From NCBI GenBank assembly GCA_025060695.1, contig JANXBH010000002.1, forward strand, positions 18,996 to 82,995: a stretch of 64,000 nt of DNA, written 5' to 3'. The translations under genes and the position numbers were made by a program. Positions 51,710 to 60,353 of this stretch are shown here, in pieces. Within the stretch, counting starts at the first letter, position 1; every line of letters begins with the position of its first letter. A model generated the notes under the pieces. It ran no database searches. It was not told the DNA's origin and saw only the letters and a list, made by a program, of their open reading frames with translations. The DNA is from Caldifarciminota bacterium (GTDB taxonomy: Bacteria > Hydrothermota > Hydrothermia > LBFQ01 > DSFT01).

Positions 51710-53632
51710 TTAAGAAATAATGCTTTTAATTTCTTCTAAACACTCTGGATTTACAAGTGAAGATATATCTCCAAGCGGTTCATTTAAATATATACTCTTT
51801 ATAACCCTTCTCATGATTTTTGCATTTCTTGTTTTTGGCAAATCAGATACAAAATATACTTCCTTTAGTGCAAAAGCCTTTCCTATCTTTTCTATTACTA
51901 ATTGCATTATTTCTTTCTTTATATTCTCTACATCTCCCGAATTTTCTCTTAGAACTACAAACGCAACTGGGACTTGACCCTTTATCTCATCTGGAATACC
52001 AATTACAGCACTTTCCTTTACTAATTTATACTCACTTATAATACTTTCAATTTCTGCAGGACCTATTCTTTTTCCTGCAATTTTTAACGTATCATCCGCT
52101 CTACCAAGAATATAATAAAATCCATCTTCATCAACATATGCCAAATCTCCATGATACCAAACATCCTTATATTTAGACCAATATGTTTCAATATATCTAT
52201 CATTTTCCATATAAAATCCCCTTGTCATTCCTGGATTTAAATTCTTTACTACTAAGTATCCAATTTCATTTTTAACTGATATTCCATTTTCATCAAAAAT
52301 GTCCGCATCTATACCAGGATTTACACTATTAAAACTCATAGGTTTTATACCCCTTATTATTACGCAACACAGTATACCTCCAGATATTTCAGTCCCACCT
52401 GAGTAGTTTATAATAGGAACTTTGTTTTTTCCTATGTTTTTTAAAGTCCATCTCCAAGGTTCTATATTCCAAGGCTCACCAGTTGAACCAATAATTCTTA
52501 AGCTTTTTAAACTATAGTTCTTTGGACTACTTTTTGACATAATACTTCTTATAATAGTTGGAGAAATACCTAAAATACTAATTTTATGTTTATCTACAAG
52601 TTCAAAGATTCTATTCTCATCTGGAAAATCAATAGCCCCATCGTACATAAACATCGTTGCACGATTTATTAGAGAACCGAATATTAACCAAGGTCCCATC
52701 ATCCAACCAATATCAGTAATCCAAGTTATAATATCGTTTTGTTTTATGTCAAATACGTGAAACATGTCTTGTGCGGACTTTATTGGAAATCCACCATGAA
52801 CATGTAATGCTCCTTTTGGTCTTCCTGTCGTTCCTGATGTATATATAATCATTAAAGGTGTTTCACTATCAAAAGCTTTTGCTTGAAATGTTTCAACTTT
52901 ACATATTTCATCCCAATAGTAATCTCTTCCCTTTTGTAAACTAATATTAGTATTAAGGTTTTTATAAATTATAACTTTTTCTACAGAGGGACAATCCAAA
53001 AGTGCCTTATCAAGTATGTCTTTCATATATACTATTTTGTTTCTTCTTCTAAATCCATCCGCAGTTATTACTGCTTTTGCATTAGAAATATTTATTCTTG
53101 TCTTAATTGGCTCTTCGCTAAATCCAGAAAATAGAGGGACAGCTATTGCACCTATCCTTGAAATTGAAAGTATACTAATTGCTACCTCAGGAATAAATGG
53201 CAAGTATATTGCAACTCTATCACCTTCCTTTATGCCAAGTTCTAATAGTGCATTAGATAGTTTATTTACTTCCTTTAATAGTTCCTCATAAGTATATATT
53301 CTAACTGTTCCACTCTCGCTTTCCGATATTAGGGCAATTTTTTTTAAGTCATTATAGTCAAGACAATTTTTGGAAATGTTTAGTTTTCCGCCTACGAAAA
53401 AACTTGGAAACTCTCTTGACTTTGATATATCAATAACTTTTTCAAATTCCTTTTCCCACACAAAATTTATATCTTCAAAGAACTTTCTCCAAAACCATTC
53501 ATAGTCATATGCGGACTTTCTTATAAAGTCGTCATAACTTAAATTCTCCTCACTTAAGATTTTATATAAATTACTATTTTTTATTACTTCATCACTTGGA
53601 TACCACTCTATCTCGTAATTAAACCTATTCAA
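51710..53632 (-). CDS. acs: Acetyl/propionyl-CoA synthetase-type AMP-forming ligase
   Basis: The 640-residue enzyme activates a short-chain carboxylate through an acyl-AMP. It has an ACS-type N-terminal cap (WFWRKFFEDINFVWEKEF), the P-loop YTSGTTGRPKG, the STGEPWN motif, YHGDLAYVDEDGFYYILGR hinge and the catalytic lysine in KTRNAKIMRR. The exact acid (acetate, propionate, acetoacetate-like) cannot be assigned. Start is TTG 8 nt after a TAAAAT box. Confidence 0.88.
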   Translation of the reverse strand: MNRFNYEIEWYPSDEVIKNSNLYKILSEENLSYDDFIRKSAYDYEWFWRKFFEDINFVWEKEFEKVIDISKSREFPSFFVGGKLNISKNCLDYNDLKKIALISESESGTVRIYTYEELLKEVNKLSNALLELGIKEGDRVAIYLPFIPEVAISILSISRIGAIAVPLFSGFSEEPIKTRINISNAKAVITADGFRRRNKIVYMKDILDKALLDCPSVEKVIIYKNLNTNISLQKGRDYYWDEICKVETFQAKAFDSETPLMIIYTSGTTGRPKGALHVHGGFPIKSAQDMFHVFDIKQNDIITWITDIGWMMGPWLIFGSLINRATMFMYDGAIDFPDENRIFELVDKHKISILGISPTIIRSIMSKSSPKNYSLKSLRIIGSTGEPWNIEPWRWTLKNIGKNKVPIINYSGGTEISGGILCCVIIRGIKPMSFNSVNPGIDADIFDENGISVKNEIGYLVVKNLNPGMTRGFYMENDRYIETYWSKYKDVWYHGDLAYVDEDGFYYILGRADDTLKIAGKRIGPAEIESIISEYKLVKESAVIGIPDEIKGQVPVAFVVLRENSGDVENIKKEIMQLVIEKIGKAFALKEVYFVSDLPKTRNAKIMRRVIKSIYLNEPLGDISSLVNPECLEEIKSIIS

Positions 53633-53640
53633 GGTATAAA

Positions 53641-53646
53641 ATTTTA
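53641..53646 (-). promoter_or_regulatory. -10 box (TAAAAT) for the acs-like gene
   Basis: On the minus strand GCCTTAAAATTTT ends 8 nt before the TTG start at 53632. Confidence 0.55.
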
Positions 53647-53655
53647 AGGCAAGTT

Positions 53656-54339
53656 CTATATTACTCTTCCAAATTTTCTTTTCCTTCTTGAGTAGTCTTC
53701 AATTGTTTTTAAAAACTCTTCTTTCCTAAAATCGGGCCATAGCACGTTTGTAAAGTATAGCTCAGTATAGCTAATCTGCCATAGCAAGAAGTTAGATATC
53801 CTTTGTTCTCCAGCTGTTCTAATGAGCAAATCAGGGTCAGGCATTTCTGGTTCATATAGATACTTTCTAAATGAAATTTCATTTATCTTTTTCTTTTTTT
53901 CTCTTATTATTTTATTTACCGCGTCTACTATCTCTTGTCTTCCACCATATGAAAGTGCTAAATATAATTTTAGTTTTTTATTATTCTTCGTTTTTTCTAT
54001 AGCATTGAAAACTTCCATTTTTACGCTTTTTGGTAATTTTTCAACTCTACCTATTACTTTTATAGAAACACCATTTCTATTAAGCTCTCCAATTTCAGTT
54101 TTTAATAAAAATTCCAATAGTTGCATTAAGTAATTTATTTCTTCCCTCGGTCTTTGCCAATTTTCCATTGAGAATGAATATAGCGTTAAGTGTTCTATAC
54201 CAATTTCTATACAAGCTCTTATTATTTCCCTTACAGATTCTGCACCTACTTTATGACCTACTGCCCTTGCAAATCCCCTCTCCTCCGCCCACCGACCATT
54301 ACCATCCATTATTATTGCGACATGACTTGGAACTTTCAA
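53656..54339 (-). CDS. uppS: Undecaprenyl diphosphate synthase
   Basis: UppS extends farnesyl diphosphate with cis-prenyl units to make the C55 carrier used by MraY and surface-glycan enzymes. The 227-residue protein has HVAIIMDGNGRWAEERG with the catalytic Asp, YSFSMENWQRP, LALSYGGRQE and the PDLLIRTAGEQRISNFL block. It overlaps the upstream fbp gene by 4 nt. Confidence 0.95.
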   Translation of the reverse strand: MKVPSHVAIIMDGNGRWAEERGFARAVGHKVGAESVREIIRACIEIGIEHLTLYSFSMENWQRPREEINYLMQLLEFLLKTEIGELNRNGVSIKVIGRVEKLPKSVKMEVFNAIEKTKNNKKLKLYLALSYGGRQEIVDAVNKIIREKKKKINEISFRKYLYEPEMPDPDLLIRTAGEQRISNFLLWQISYTELYFTNVLWPDFRKEEFLKTIEDYSRRKRKFGRVI

Positions 54340-55451
54340 TCTACATCTGAATGTTCAACTTTTTTTACTTCTTTGCCTTTTAGCTTTGATATTATCATAG
54401 GTAAAGTAGTATATTCTAATTCTTCCTCAGGTAATCTTGATGGTTCAAATATTCCTTGTCTTCTCATTAAATTAGCAATTTCATACGCTATTCTTCTTGG
54501 TTCATCAAATGCAGGGTCATCAAATAAGTCTCTTGGACCTATGAGTTTTCCATTAGATAGTTGAAATCCAAGTGCTACTACTCTTGGTGGTCCATCAAAT
54601 CTTGAAACATTACTTTGATGCATCGCAACAGGCATTAATGGTCCTACATGAGAACCACGCATCCAACCCTCTACAAGAAATGGTTTTGCAAAAGGCTCTA
54701 ATATTTCTCCTACTGCAGGAAAACCACTTTGTGCTCTAACTACCATTACAGGATCATCTTTTCCTACATACTTTCCTGCTATGAGTGATAGTTTTTGAGA
54801 TGATGCTACAGCAGCTATTTCACCATCTTTTTTTCTAATTACTTTAGTAATTACATATCTTGAAATACTACCAATAAGGGCAAGCAAGTCATATAAGCCT
54901 TCTGGTGTTGGTATTCTATAGGAATCTCCCTCTTTTACGTCCAATACTTCAAACTCAAATCCTTCATGCATAGACGGGTCAATTACAAGCCCAGATGTAT
55001 TCATTGGATTTGCAAACATTTCGTATAGTGGAATATTCCAAGCACTCGGTGATGTCTTGTCAGCCATGAAAACTATTATTGGTTCAGATGGCCTTTCCTG
55101 TATTTCCATTTCAGCCACACCAGGACCCATCCCCTTTACATTGCCACTAAAAGCATCTGAAAGTAAATCTTGTCCTGCACCATATAGCTTTAATTCCTTT
55201 GCAACCTTAGTTGCATCTTTGAATGCTTCCCAAGCAATTTTATGAATTTCAGGATTATCCACTCCGAAAGTATGCGTCATTATAAGATTTATATCATCTC
55301 CAGCCCTTGCAACGAAATAGTCAATTATATTTCCCTTTTCTTTTTCAGCTTGAAGTTTTTCCTCACAAGCTTCTATGAGCTTTGGATGAACAGAAGAATG
55401 CCCTACATAACCACCCACATCTGCTTTTATAACACTTATGGTTACTTTCAT
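54336..55451 (-). CDS. fbp: Bifunctional fructose-1,6-bisphosphate aldolase/phosphatase (class V)
   Basis: This single-domain enzyme condenses triose phosphates and hydrolyses the bisphosphate to fructose 6-phosphate, forcing gluconeogenic direction. The 371-residue protein has the family's ADVGGYVGHSSVHP start, DLLSDAFSGNVKGMGPG, FMADKTSPSAWN, GGW-like region EGWMRGSHVGPLMP and the DDPAFDEPRRIA block. It is mainly archaeal and deep-branching/thermophilic bacterial. It has an AAAGGAGG site and a leader after its -10 box. Confidence 0.95.
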   Translation of the reverse strand: MKVTISVIKADVGGYVGHSSVHPKLIEACEEKLQAEKEKGNIIDYFVARAGDDINLIMTHTFGVDNPEIHKIAWEAFKDATKVAKELKLYGAGQDLLSDAFSGNVKGMGPGVAEMEIQERPSEPIIVFMADKTSPSAWNIPLYEMFANPMNTSGLVIDPSMHEGFEFEVLDVKEGDSYRIPTPEGLYDLLALIGSISRYVITKVIRKKDGEIAAVASSQKLSLIAGKYVGKDDPVMVVRAQSGFPAVGEILEPFAKPFLVEGWMRGSHVGPLMPVAMHQSNVSRFDGPPRVVALGFQLSNGKLIGPRDLFDDPAFDEPRRIAYEIANLMRRQGIFEPSRLPEEELEYTTLPMIISKLKGKEVKKVEHSDVD

Positions 55452-55476
55452 TATTTACCTCCTTTGAAGTTTTGAA

Positions 55477-55500
55477 ATTTTAAAGCTAATACTTTAAAAT
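55477..55500. promoter_or_regulatory. Palindromic divergent promoter, fbp / pyrH
   Basis: ATTTTAAAG (55477-55485) and CTTTAAAAT (55492-55500) flank CTAATA. The plus-strand box ends 6 nt before the pyrH ATG (leaderless). The minus-strand box precedes a leader with AGGAGG for fbp. Confidence 0.62.
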
Positions 55501-55506
55501 TTTAAG

Positions 55507-56223
55507 ATGATAAAATATAAGAGAATATTACTAAAATTAAGCGGAGAGCTTATAGGTGATGAAAAATATGGATTTTCAAAGGAGTTTTTAGATTTCATTA
55601 GTGATGAAGTATTAAACTTGAAAAAGAGATACGATATTGATATATCTATTGTGGTAGGTGGAGGAAATATTATTAGGGGAAATGATGCACATTTATATGG
55701 TATAGATAAAACTACTGCTGACTATATGGGAATGCTTGCAACAGTTCTAAATGCACTTGCACTTCAAAGCATTTTGGAAAATAAAGGGCTTGAAACAAGA
55801 GTAATGACATCAATTGAAATTAAAAGTGTTGCAGAACCATATATAAGAAGAAGAGCAATAAGGCATTTAGAAAAAGGAAGAATAGTAATCTTTGCAGGTG
55901 GAACAGGAAGTCCATTTTTTTCAACAGATACCGCAGGTGCTCTTAGGGCAATAGAAATAAAGGCGGATGCACTTTTAAAGGGAACAAAAGTTGATGGTGT
56001 ATATACTAAAGACCCAAAAAAACATACAGATGCTCAAAAATATGAATACTTAGACTATAGCTATTTTCTCTCTAATGATTTAAAAGTAATGGATGCAGCG
56101 GCAATAGCCCTATGTAGAGAAAACAAATTACCTGTCATAGTTTTTAATATAAGTCAAAAAGATGCAATAGAAAAAATTATCAAGGGAGAAAATGTTGGAA
56201 CCTTGATATATAACTTTAAATAG
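55507..56223 (+). CDS. pyrH: UMP kinase
   Basis: PyrH phosphorylates UMP to UDP. The 238-residue amino-acid-kinase-fold protein has LLKLSGELIGD, VVGGGNIIRG, ADYMGMLATVLNA, FAGGTGSPFFSTDTA, KGTKVDGVYTKDP and VMDAAAIALCRENK. All motifs of the hexameric bacterial enzyme are present. Confidence 0.95.
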   Translation: MIKYKRILLKLSGELIGDEKYGFSKEFLDFISDEVLNLKKRYDIDISIVVGGGNIIRGNDAHLYGIDKTTADYMGMLATVLNALALQSILENKGLETRVMTSIEIKSVAEPYIRRRAIRHLEKGRIVIFAGGTGSPFFSTDTAGALRAIEIKADALLKGTKVDGVYTKDPKKHTDAQKYEYLDYSYFLSNDLKVMDAAAIALCRENKLPVIVFNISQKDAIEKIIKGENVGTLIYNFK

Positions 56224-56232
56224 AATACACTT

Positions 56233-56238
56233 TAAAAT
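56233..56238 (+). promoter_or_regulatory. -10 box (TAAAAT) for the SPFH/thyX/purF operon
   Basis: TAAAAT in CACTTTAAAATTT ends 6 nt before ATG 56245. Confidence 0.55.
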
Positions 56239-56244
56239 TTTGAA

Positions 56245-57102
56245 ATGACTTGGCTCTTAATTGTTTTAATTATCTTCTTTATTATCTTTTTATTAGCATC
56301 CATCAAAATAGTTCCTGAATATGAGAGAATTGTTATTCTAAGGCTTGGAAGAGCACTACCTGATGCAAAAGGTCCAGGTCTTGTCTTGGTATTTCCTATA
56401 ATTGACTATCCAATTAAAGTAGATTTAAGAGAAAGAGTTTTTGAAATTGCAGAACAATCCTGCATTACAAAAGATAATGCTCTTATAAAAGTTGATTTTT
56501 TAATATATCTGAGAGTAGTTGAGCCCGTTACCGCGGTAATAAGTGTGGAAAATTTATTTATTGCTACACAAGGTCTTGCTACTACCACTTTAAGGGCAAT
56601 AATTGGTGATATAATATTAGATGACGTTTTATCTAAAAGAGAGGAGATAAATCAAAAACTTCAATTGAGAATAGATGAAGTTACACAAAGATGGGGAGTT
56701 AAAATTACTGCAGTTGAAATAAGAGAAATAACTACCCCAAAGGAAATACAGGAAGCAATGACAAAGCAAATGGCAGCAGAAAGAAATAGAAGAGCTATGA
56801 TTACAGAAGCAGAAGGTATAAAACAGTCTGAAATACTAAAAGCAGAAGGTGAGAAACAATCTCAGATATTAAGAGCGGAAGGTGAAAAACAAGCACAAAT
56901 TTTAAAAGCGGAAGGTTATGCATTAGCTTTAGCTAAAATATATGAATCTGCAAAAGAAATAGATGTTAATACTCTTTCTTTAGAGTATTTAAAGACTTTT
57001 GAAACTATCGCAAGTTCTCCCTCAACAAAAATCATATTCCCACTTGAACTTTTAAACATTATATCAAATATCCTAAGTAAAAATGAGAAAGGTTCTAAAT
57101 AG
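56245..57102 (+). CDS. SPFH/stomatin-like membrane protein (slipin)
   Basis: The 285-residue protein has one N-terminal membrane helix (residues 2-23), the SPFH/band-7 domain (PEYERIVILRLGRALPDAKG onward) and a C-terminal coiled coil with repeated KAEGEKQSQIL-type units, as in stomatins. It likely forms membrane rings or scaffolds. No NfeD protease partner is adjacent. It overlaps thyX by 20 nt. Confidence 0.92.
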   Translation: MTWLLIVLIIFFIIFLLASIKIVPEYERIVILRLGRALPDAKGPGLVLVFPIIDYPIKVDLRERVFEIAEQSCITKDNALIKVDFLIYLRVVEPVTAVISVENLFIATQGLATTTLRAIIGDIILDDVLSKREEINQKLQLRIDEVTQRWGVKITAVEIREITTPKEIQEAMTKQMAAERNRRAMITEAEGIKQSEILKAEGEKQSQILRAEGEKQAQILKAEGYALALAKIYESAKEIDVNTLSLEYLKTFETIASSPSTKIIFPLELLNIISNILSKNEKGSK

Positions 57103-57844
57103 TGGTTTTGTAAGACTTGTGGATTTTATGGGAGGCGATTTTTCGGTTGTTCAAAGTGCAAGAGTATCAATTGGTCAAGAAAGTAAAGGTGCAAAAAAGG
57201 ATATAAAGCTCATTGAGTATTTACTAAAAAATAAACATGAAACGCCTTTTGAGCACTCAGTATTTAAATTTCACATAAAATGTCCTATTTTTGTTGCAAG
57301 ACAATGGTTTAGGCATAGAATTGGTAGTTTCAATGAGATTTCATTAAGATATGTAGAATATAAGGACGAATTTTACATTCCTGAATATTTTAGAAAGCAG
57401 TCAGAAACAAATAAGCAAGCAAGTATTGATAAAATAGTCCAAGAGTCTGACTATTTAATTAAGGAATTAATAGAAATCTACGAAAAAATTAAGGAATTTT
57501 ATGAAAAACTTTTAAAACATAGTGTTGCAAAAGAAATGGCAAGGATAGTTTTGCCACTTTCTACTTATACTCAATTTTACTGGTCAGTAAACGCAAGAAG
57601 TTTAATGAACTTTATTAGTTTGAGAGCAGATACAAATGCCCAGCATGAAATAAGGTTATATGCAAGAGAAATTGCTATCATCTTTAGAGAAAAAATGCCA
57701 ATTACATTTAAGTTCTTTGTTAAATATAGTTATTTTGGAAAAGATGAGTATATTTTTAAACTTGAAGAAGAAATGGAAGATTGGGATTTAGAAAAGATAT
57801 ATGAGGAACATTTAAAAAATGTGCGGGATAGTAGGGGTATATAA
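57083..57844 (+). CDS. thyX: Flavin-dependent thymidylate synthase ThyX
   Basis: ThyX methylates dUMP using methylenetetrahydrofolate and FADH2. The 253-residue protein has the signature RHRIGSFNEISLRY (residues 77-90) and the R-x(3)-P-x-S/T-x-Y-T-like ARIVLPLSTYTQFYW segment. It overlaps the SPFH gene (20 nt) and purF (26 nt), an unusually nested arrangement for three unrelated proteins. Confidence 0.95.
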   Translation: MRKVLNSGFVRLVDFMGGDFSVVQSARVSIGQESKGAKKDIKLIEYLLKNKHETPFEHSVFKFHIKCPIFVARQWFRHRIGSFNEISLRYVEYKDEFYIPEYFRKQSETNKQASIDKIVQESDYLIKELIEIYEKIKEFYEKLLKHSVAKEMARIVLPLSTYTQFYWSVNARSLMNFISLRADTNAQHEIRLYAREIAIIFREKMPITFKFFVKYSYFGKDEYIFKLEEEMEDWDLEKIYEEHLKNVRDSRGI

Positions 57845-59141
57845 GAGAAAAGAGAACAATCATAGTATTTTAGAGATTACTAAAAAAGCTATTCTTTCGC
57901 TACAGCATAGAGGTCAAGAATCTGCAGGTATATGCATATTATTAAATAATAACGACCTTTTTGTTCATAAAGCAATAGGATTAACAAACCAAGTATTTTC
58001 TAATATAAATAACTTAGATGGTAAAATCGCAATAGCTCATACAAGATATTCCACTTCAGGTTCTAAAGCAAGTATAAGAAATACACAGCCTATAACTTTT
58101 TACTATAAAAATAAATGGCTTGCTATCGCACATAATGGAAATATACCTAATTTTGAAAAACTTAGAAAAGAACTTGAGGAAGAAGGAGCTATATTTTCTA
58201 CCAATTCTGATACAGAAGTTTTTTTACATTTTTATGTAAAGTATAAAGGGGATATGGCAAAGGTTTTAGAAAAAATTCCATATGCATATTCTATGATTAT
58301 TCTTGAGGGAGATAAAATTATTGCATTTAGGGATAGATTTGGATATAGACCACTATTTTTAGGTATTAGCGACGAATTTTTTATATTTTCTTCTGAAGAT
58401 AGTGCTTTAACTCAGTTTGAATTTATTAAGGAGATAGTTGAAATTAAACCTTCAGAAGTATATACTATTTGGAATAATGAGATAAAAAGGGAAGAATTTT
58501 CAAAAGCTGAAAAATATAGATTTTGTATATTTGAGCTTATTTACTTTTCAAGACCTGACAGTAAAATATTCAACTATCAAGTATATAGATTTAGAAAAGA
58601 GTGCGGGAAAAAATTAGCACTTTTAGAAGATAGAGAAGTTGATATAGTGGTTCCCGTCCCTGATTCGGGACTTGCAAGTGCTATTGGATACTCACAAACT
58701 TTAAATAAGCCGCTTGAACTTGGCTTAATAAGAAATCACTACTCAGGAAGAAGTTTTATACAGCCTGACAATATATCAAGAAGGGAAACGGTAAGAAATA
58801 AACTATTTCCAATTAAGGAAATAATAGAAAACAAAAAAATTGCACTTATTGACGACTCCATAGTAAGAGGCAATACCTCTAAGGAAATTATAAAACTTCT
58901 TAGAGAAAATGGGGCATTGGAAATACACTTAAGAATTGCATCACCACCTATTGTAAGTCCATGTTTATACGGAATAGATATGCCTACAAAAGAAGAGCTA
59001 ATAGCAAATAGAATGAATTTAGAGGAACTTAGAAACTTTCTAAATGTAGATAGCATTAGATATTTACCGATTGAATATTTAAAGGAAGTTGTCTCAAAAG
59101 ATAAGGAAAACTTTTGTTATGAATGTTTTTTAAAGCATTAG
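57819..59141 (+). CDS. purF: Amidophosphoribosyltransferase
   Basis: PurF catalyses the first committed step of purine synthesis. The 440-residue protein begins MCGIVGVYKR, so the nucleophile Cys2 is exposed by Met removal without a propeptide. It has LQHRGQESAGI, HTRYSTSG, HNGNIPN, TNSDTEV in the glutaminase half, and VPDSGLASAIGY and ALIDDSIVRGNTSKE (PRPP loop) in the transferase half. No other pur gene is nearby. Confidence 0.94.
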   Translation: MCGIVGVYKRKENNHSILEITKKAILSLQHRGQESAGICILLNNNDLFVHKAIGLTNQVFSNINNLDGKIAIAHTRYSTSGSKASIRNTQPITFYYKNKWLAIAHNGNIPNFEKLRKELEEEGAIFSTNSDTEVFLHFYVKYKGDMAKVLEKIPYAYSMIILEGDKIIAFRDRFGYRPLFLGISDEFFIFSSEDSALTQFEFIKEIVEIKPSEVYTIWNNEIKREEFSKAEKYRFCIFELIYFSRPDSKIFNYQVYRFRKECGKKLALLEDREVDIVVPVPDSGLASAIGYSQTLNKPLELGLIRNHYSGRSFIQPDNISRRETVRNKLFPIKEIIENKKIALIDDSIVRGNTSKEIIKLLRENGALEIHLRIASPPIVSPCLYGIDMPTKEELIANRMNLEELRNFLNVDSIRYLPIEYLKEVVSKDKENFCYECFLKH

Positions 59142-59144
59142 CCT

Positions 59145-59150
59145 TAAAAT
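59145..59150 (+). promoter_or_regulatory. -10 box (TAAAAT) for the saccharopine-dehydrogenase-like/moxR operon
   Basis: TAAAAT in CCTTAAAATTTTG ends 9 nt before ATG 59160, just past the purF stop. Confidence 0.5.
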
Positions 59151-59159
59151 TTTGAACTT

Positions 59160-60353
59160 ATGAAGAAAGCGGTAATTTTGGGTTTGGGTAAAATGGGTTT
59201 TTCTATTTTAGAACAAATTTTTGAAATTTCAAAGAATTTAGAAATTTTTGCATATGATATAAATAAGGATAGGGAAAGAGAAGTTATATCCAAGCATGGA
59301 CAAGTAAAACTACTTAGAACATTAGATGAAAATGTAGTTTTTGCATTAAAAAGACTAAAACCAGACATTATTATAAATGCAACAACTTTTGTAAATAATT
59401 TATTCTATACACAAATTGCAATTGAAGTTAATTCTAACTACGTAGACTTAGGTCAAAATGCTTGGACAACAATTAAACAAAGAAGTTTAGATAGCATTGC
59501 AAGAGAAAAAAGAATTTTAATAGTTCCTGAGACAGGTCTTGCACCCGGAACCATAAACATATTAGGAGTTGAGTTTATAGAAAAAGGATATGATAGGGTT
59601 TATCTTTATACTGGTGGATTACCATTGGATTCAAGTGTTGGGGGTATTTTAAGATATGGCTCGACTTGGTCAATTGAAGGTTTAATTCAAGAATATACTG
59701 ATGTTGTTGTTTCATTAGAAGACGGAAAGGTAAAGTTTAAAAATGGTCTATTATCTGAAATAGAAAGAGACTTAAAGATTAAATTTAGGGATAAAAAAAC
59801 TTATGAAAAAATAAAGGATTTTCAAAAGGTTGAATTTGAGAAAAACTACTATTATGTTTCTGATTTAGAAGCAATACCTACTTCGGATGGTATTTCACTA
59901 ATGCCATTTGACTATAAAATAAAGGACTTGGAATATAGAACTATAAGATATGGAGGACATTATGAAACAATCAAAGTTCTATATAATTTAGGTTTTCTTG
60001 ATGAAAGCAAGTATATCCAAAATAGAAAGTTAAAAGAGATCACTATTGATATCTTAAACAATGTAGTACCTAATATAAGTCAGGATATTGTATTTTTGAA
60101 AGTTGTAGGAATTTCAAATAATAGTGTGAGTGAAATAAATGGTATTTGTTTATATGATGAAAATTATACGGCTATGCAAAAAATGACGGGTTATAGTGCA
60201 GTAGTCTGCGCTCTTAGTATTATTGATGAATTAGACTTATTAAGGGATAAAAAACATGGAGTTGTTATGCCATATGAGATTTTTGATAGTAAAAAGTACG
60301 TTAGTTTTCTTCAAAGTATAGTGAAGCATCTTGAAATAGGATATTATGACTGA
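59160..60353 (+). CDS. Saccharopine dehydrogenase-family oxidoreductase (lysine 6-dehydrogenase-like)
   Basis: The 397-residue protein has an N-terminal Rossmann domain (VILGLGKMG, residues 5-13), DIIINATTFVNN, YVDLGQNA, and PETGLAPGTINILG followed by a GGLP block. This is the layout of saccharopine reductase/lysine dehydrogenase enzymes. The substrate is an amino acid or its imine, not determinable here. It overlaps the moxR start by 8 nt. Confidence 0.82.
   Translation: MKKAVILGLGKMGFSILEQIFEISKNLEIFAYDINKDREREVISKHGQVKLLRTLDENVVFALKRLKPDIIINATTFVNNLFYTQIAIEVNSNYVDLGQNAWTTIKQRSLDSIAREKRILIVPETGLAPGTINILGVEFIEKGYDRVYLYTGGLPLDSSVGGILRYGSTWSIEGLIQEYTDVVVSLEDGKVKFKNGLLSEIERDLKIKFRDKKTYEKIKDFQKVEFEKNYYYVSDLEAIPTSDGISLMPFDYKIKDLEYRTIRYGGHYETIKVLYNLGFLDESKYIQNRKLKEITIDILNNVVPNISQDIVFLKVVGISNNSVSEINGICLYDENYTAMQKMTGYSAVVCALSIIDELDLLRDKKHGVVMPYEIFDSKKYVSFLQSIVKHLEIGYYD

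Noticed and set aside
53822..54564. Open frames of about 100-124 codons antisense to uppS and fbp
   Set aside because: They mirror conserved genes on the other strand; AT-rich coding often leaves such shadows.
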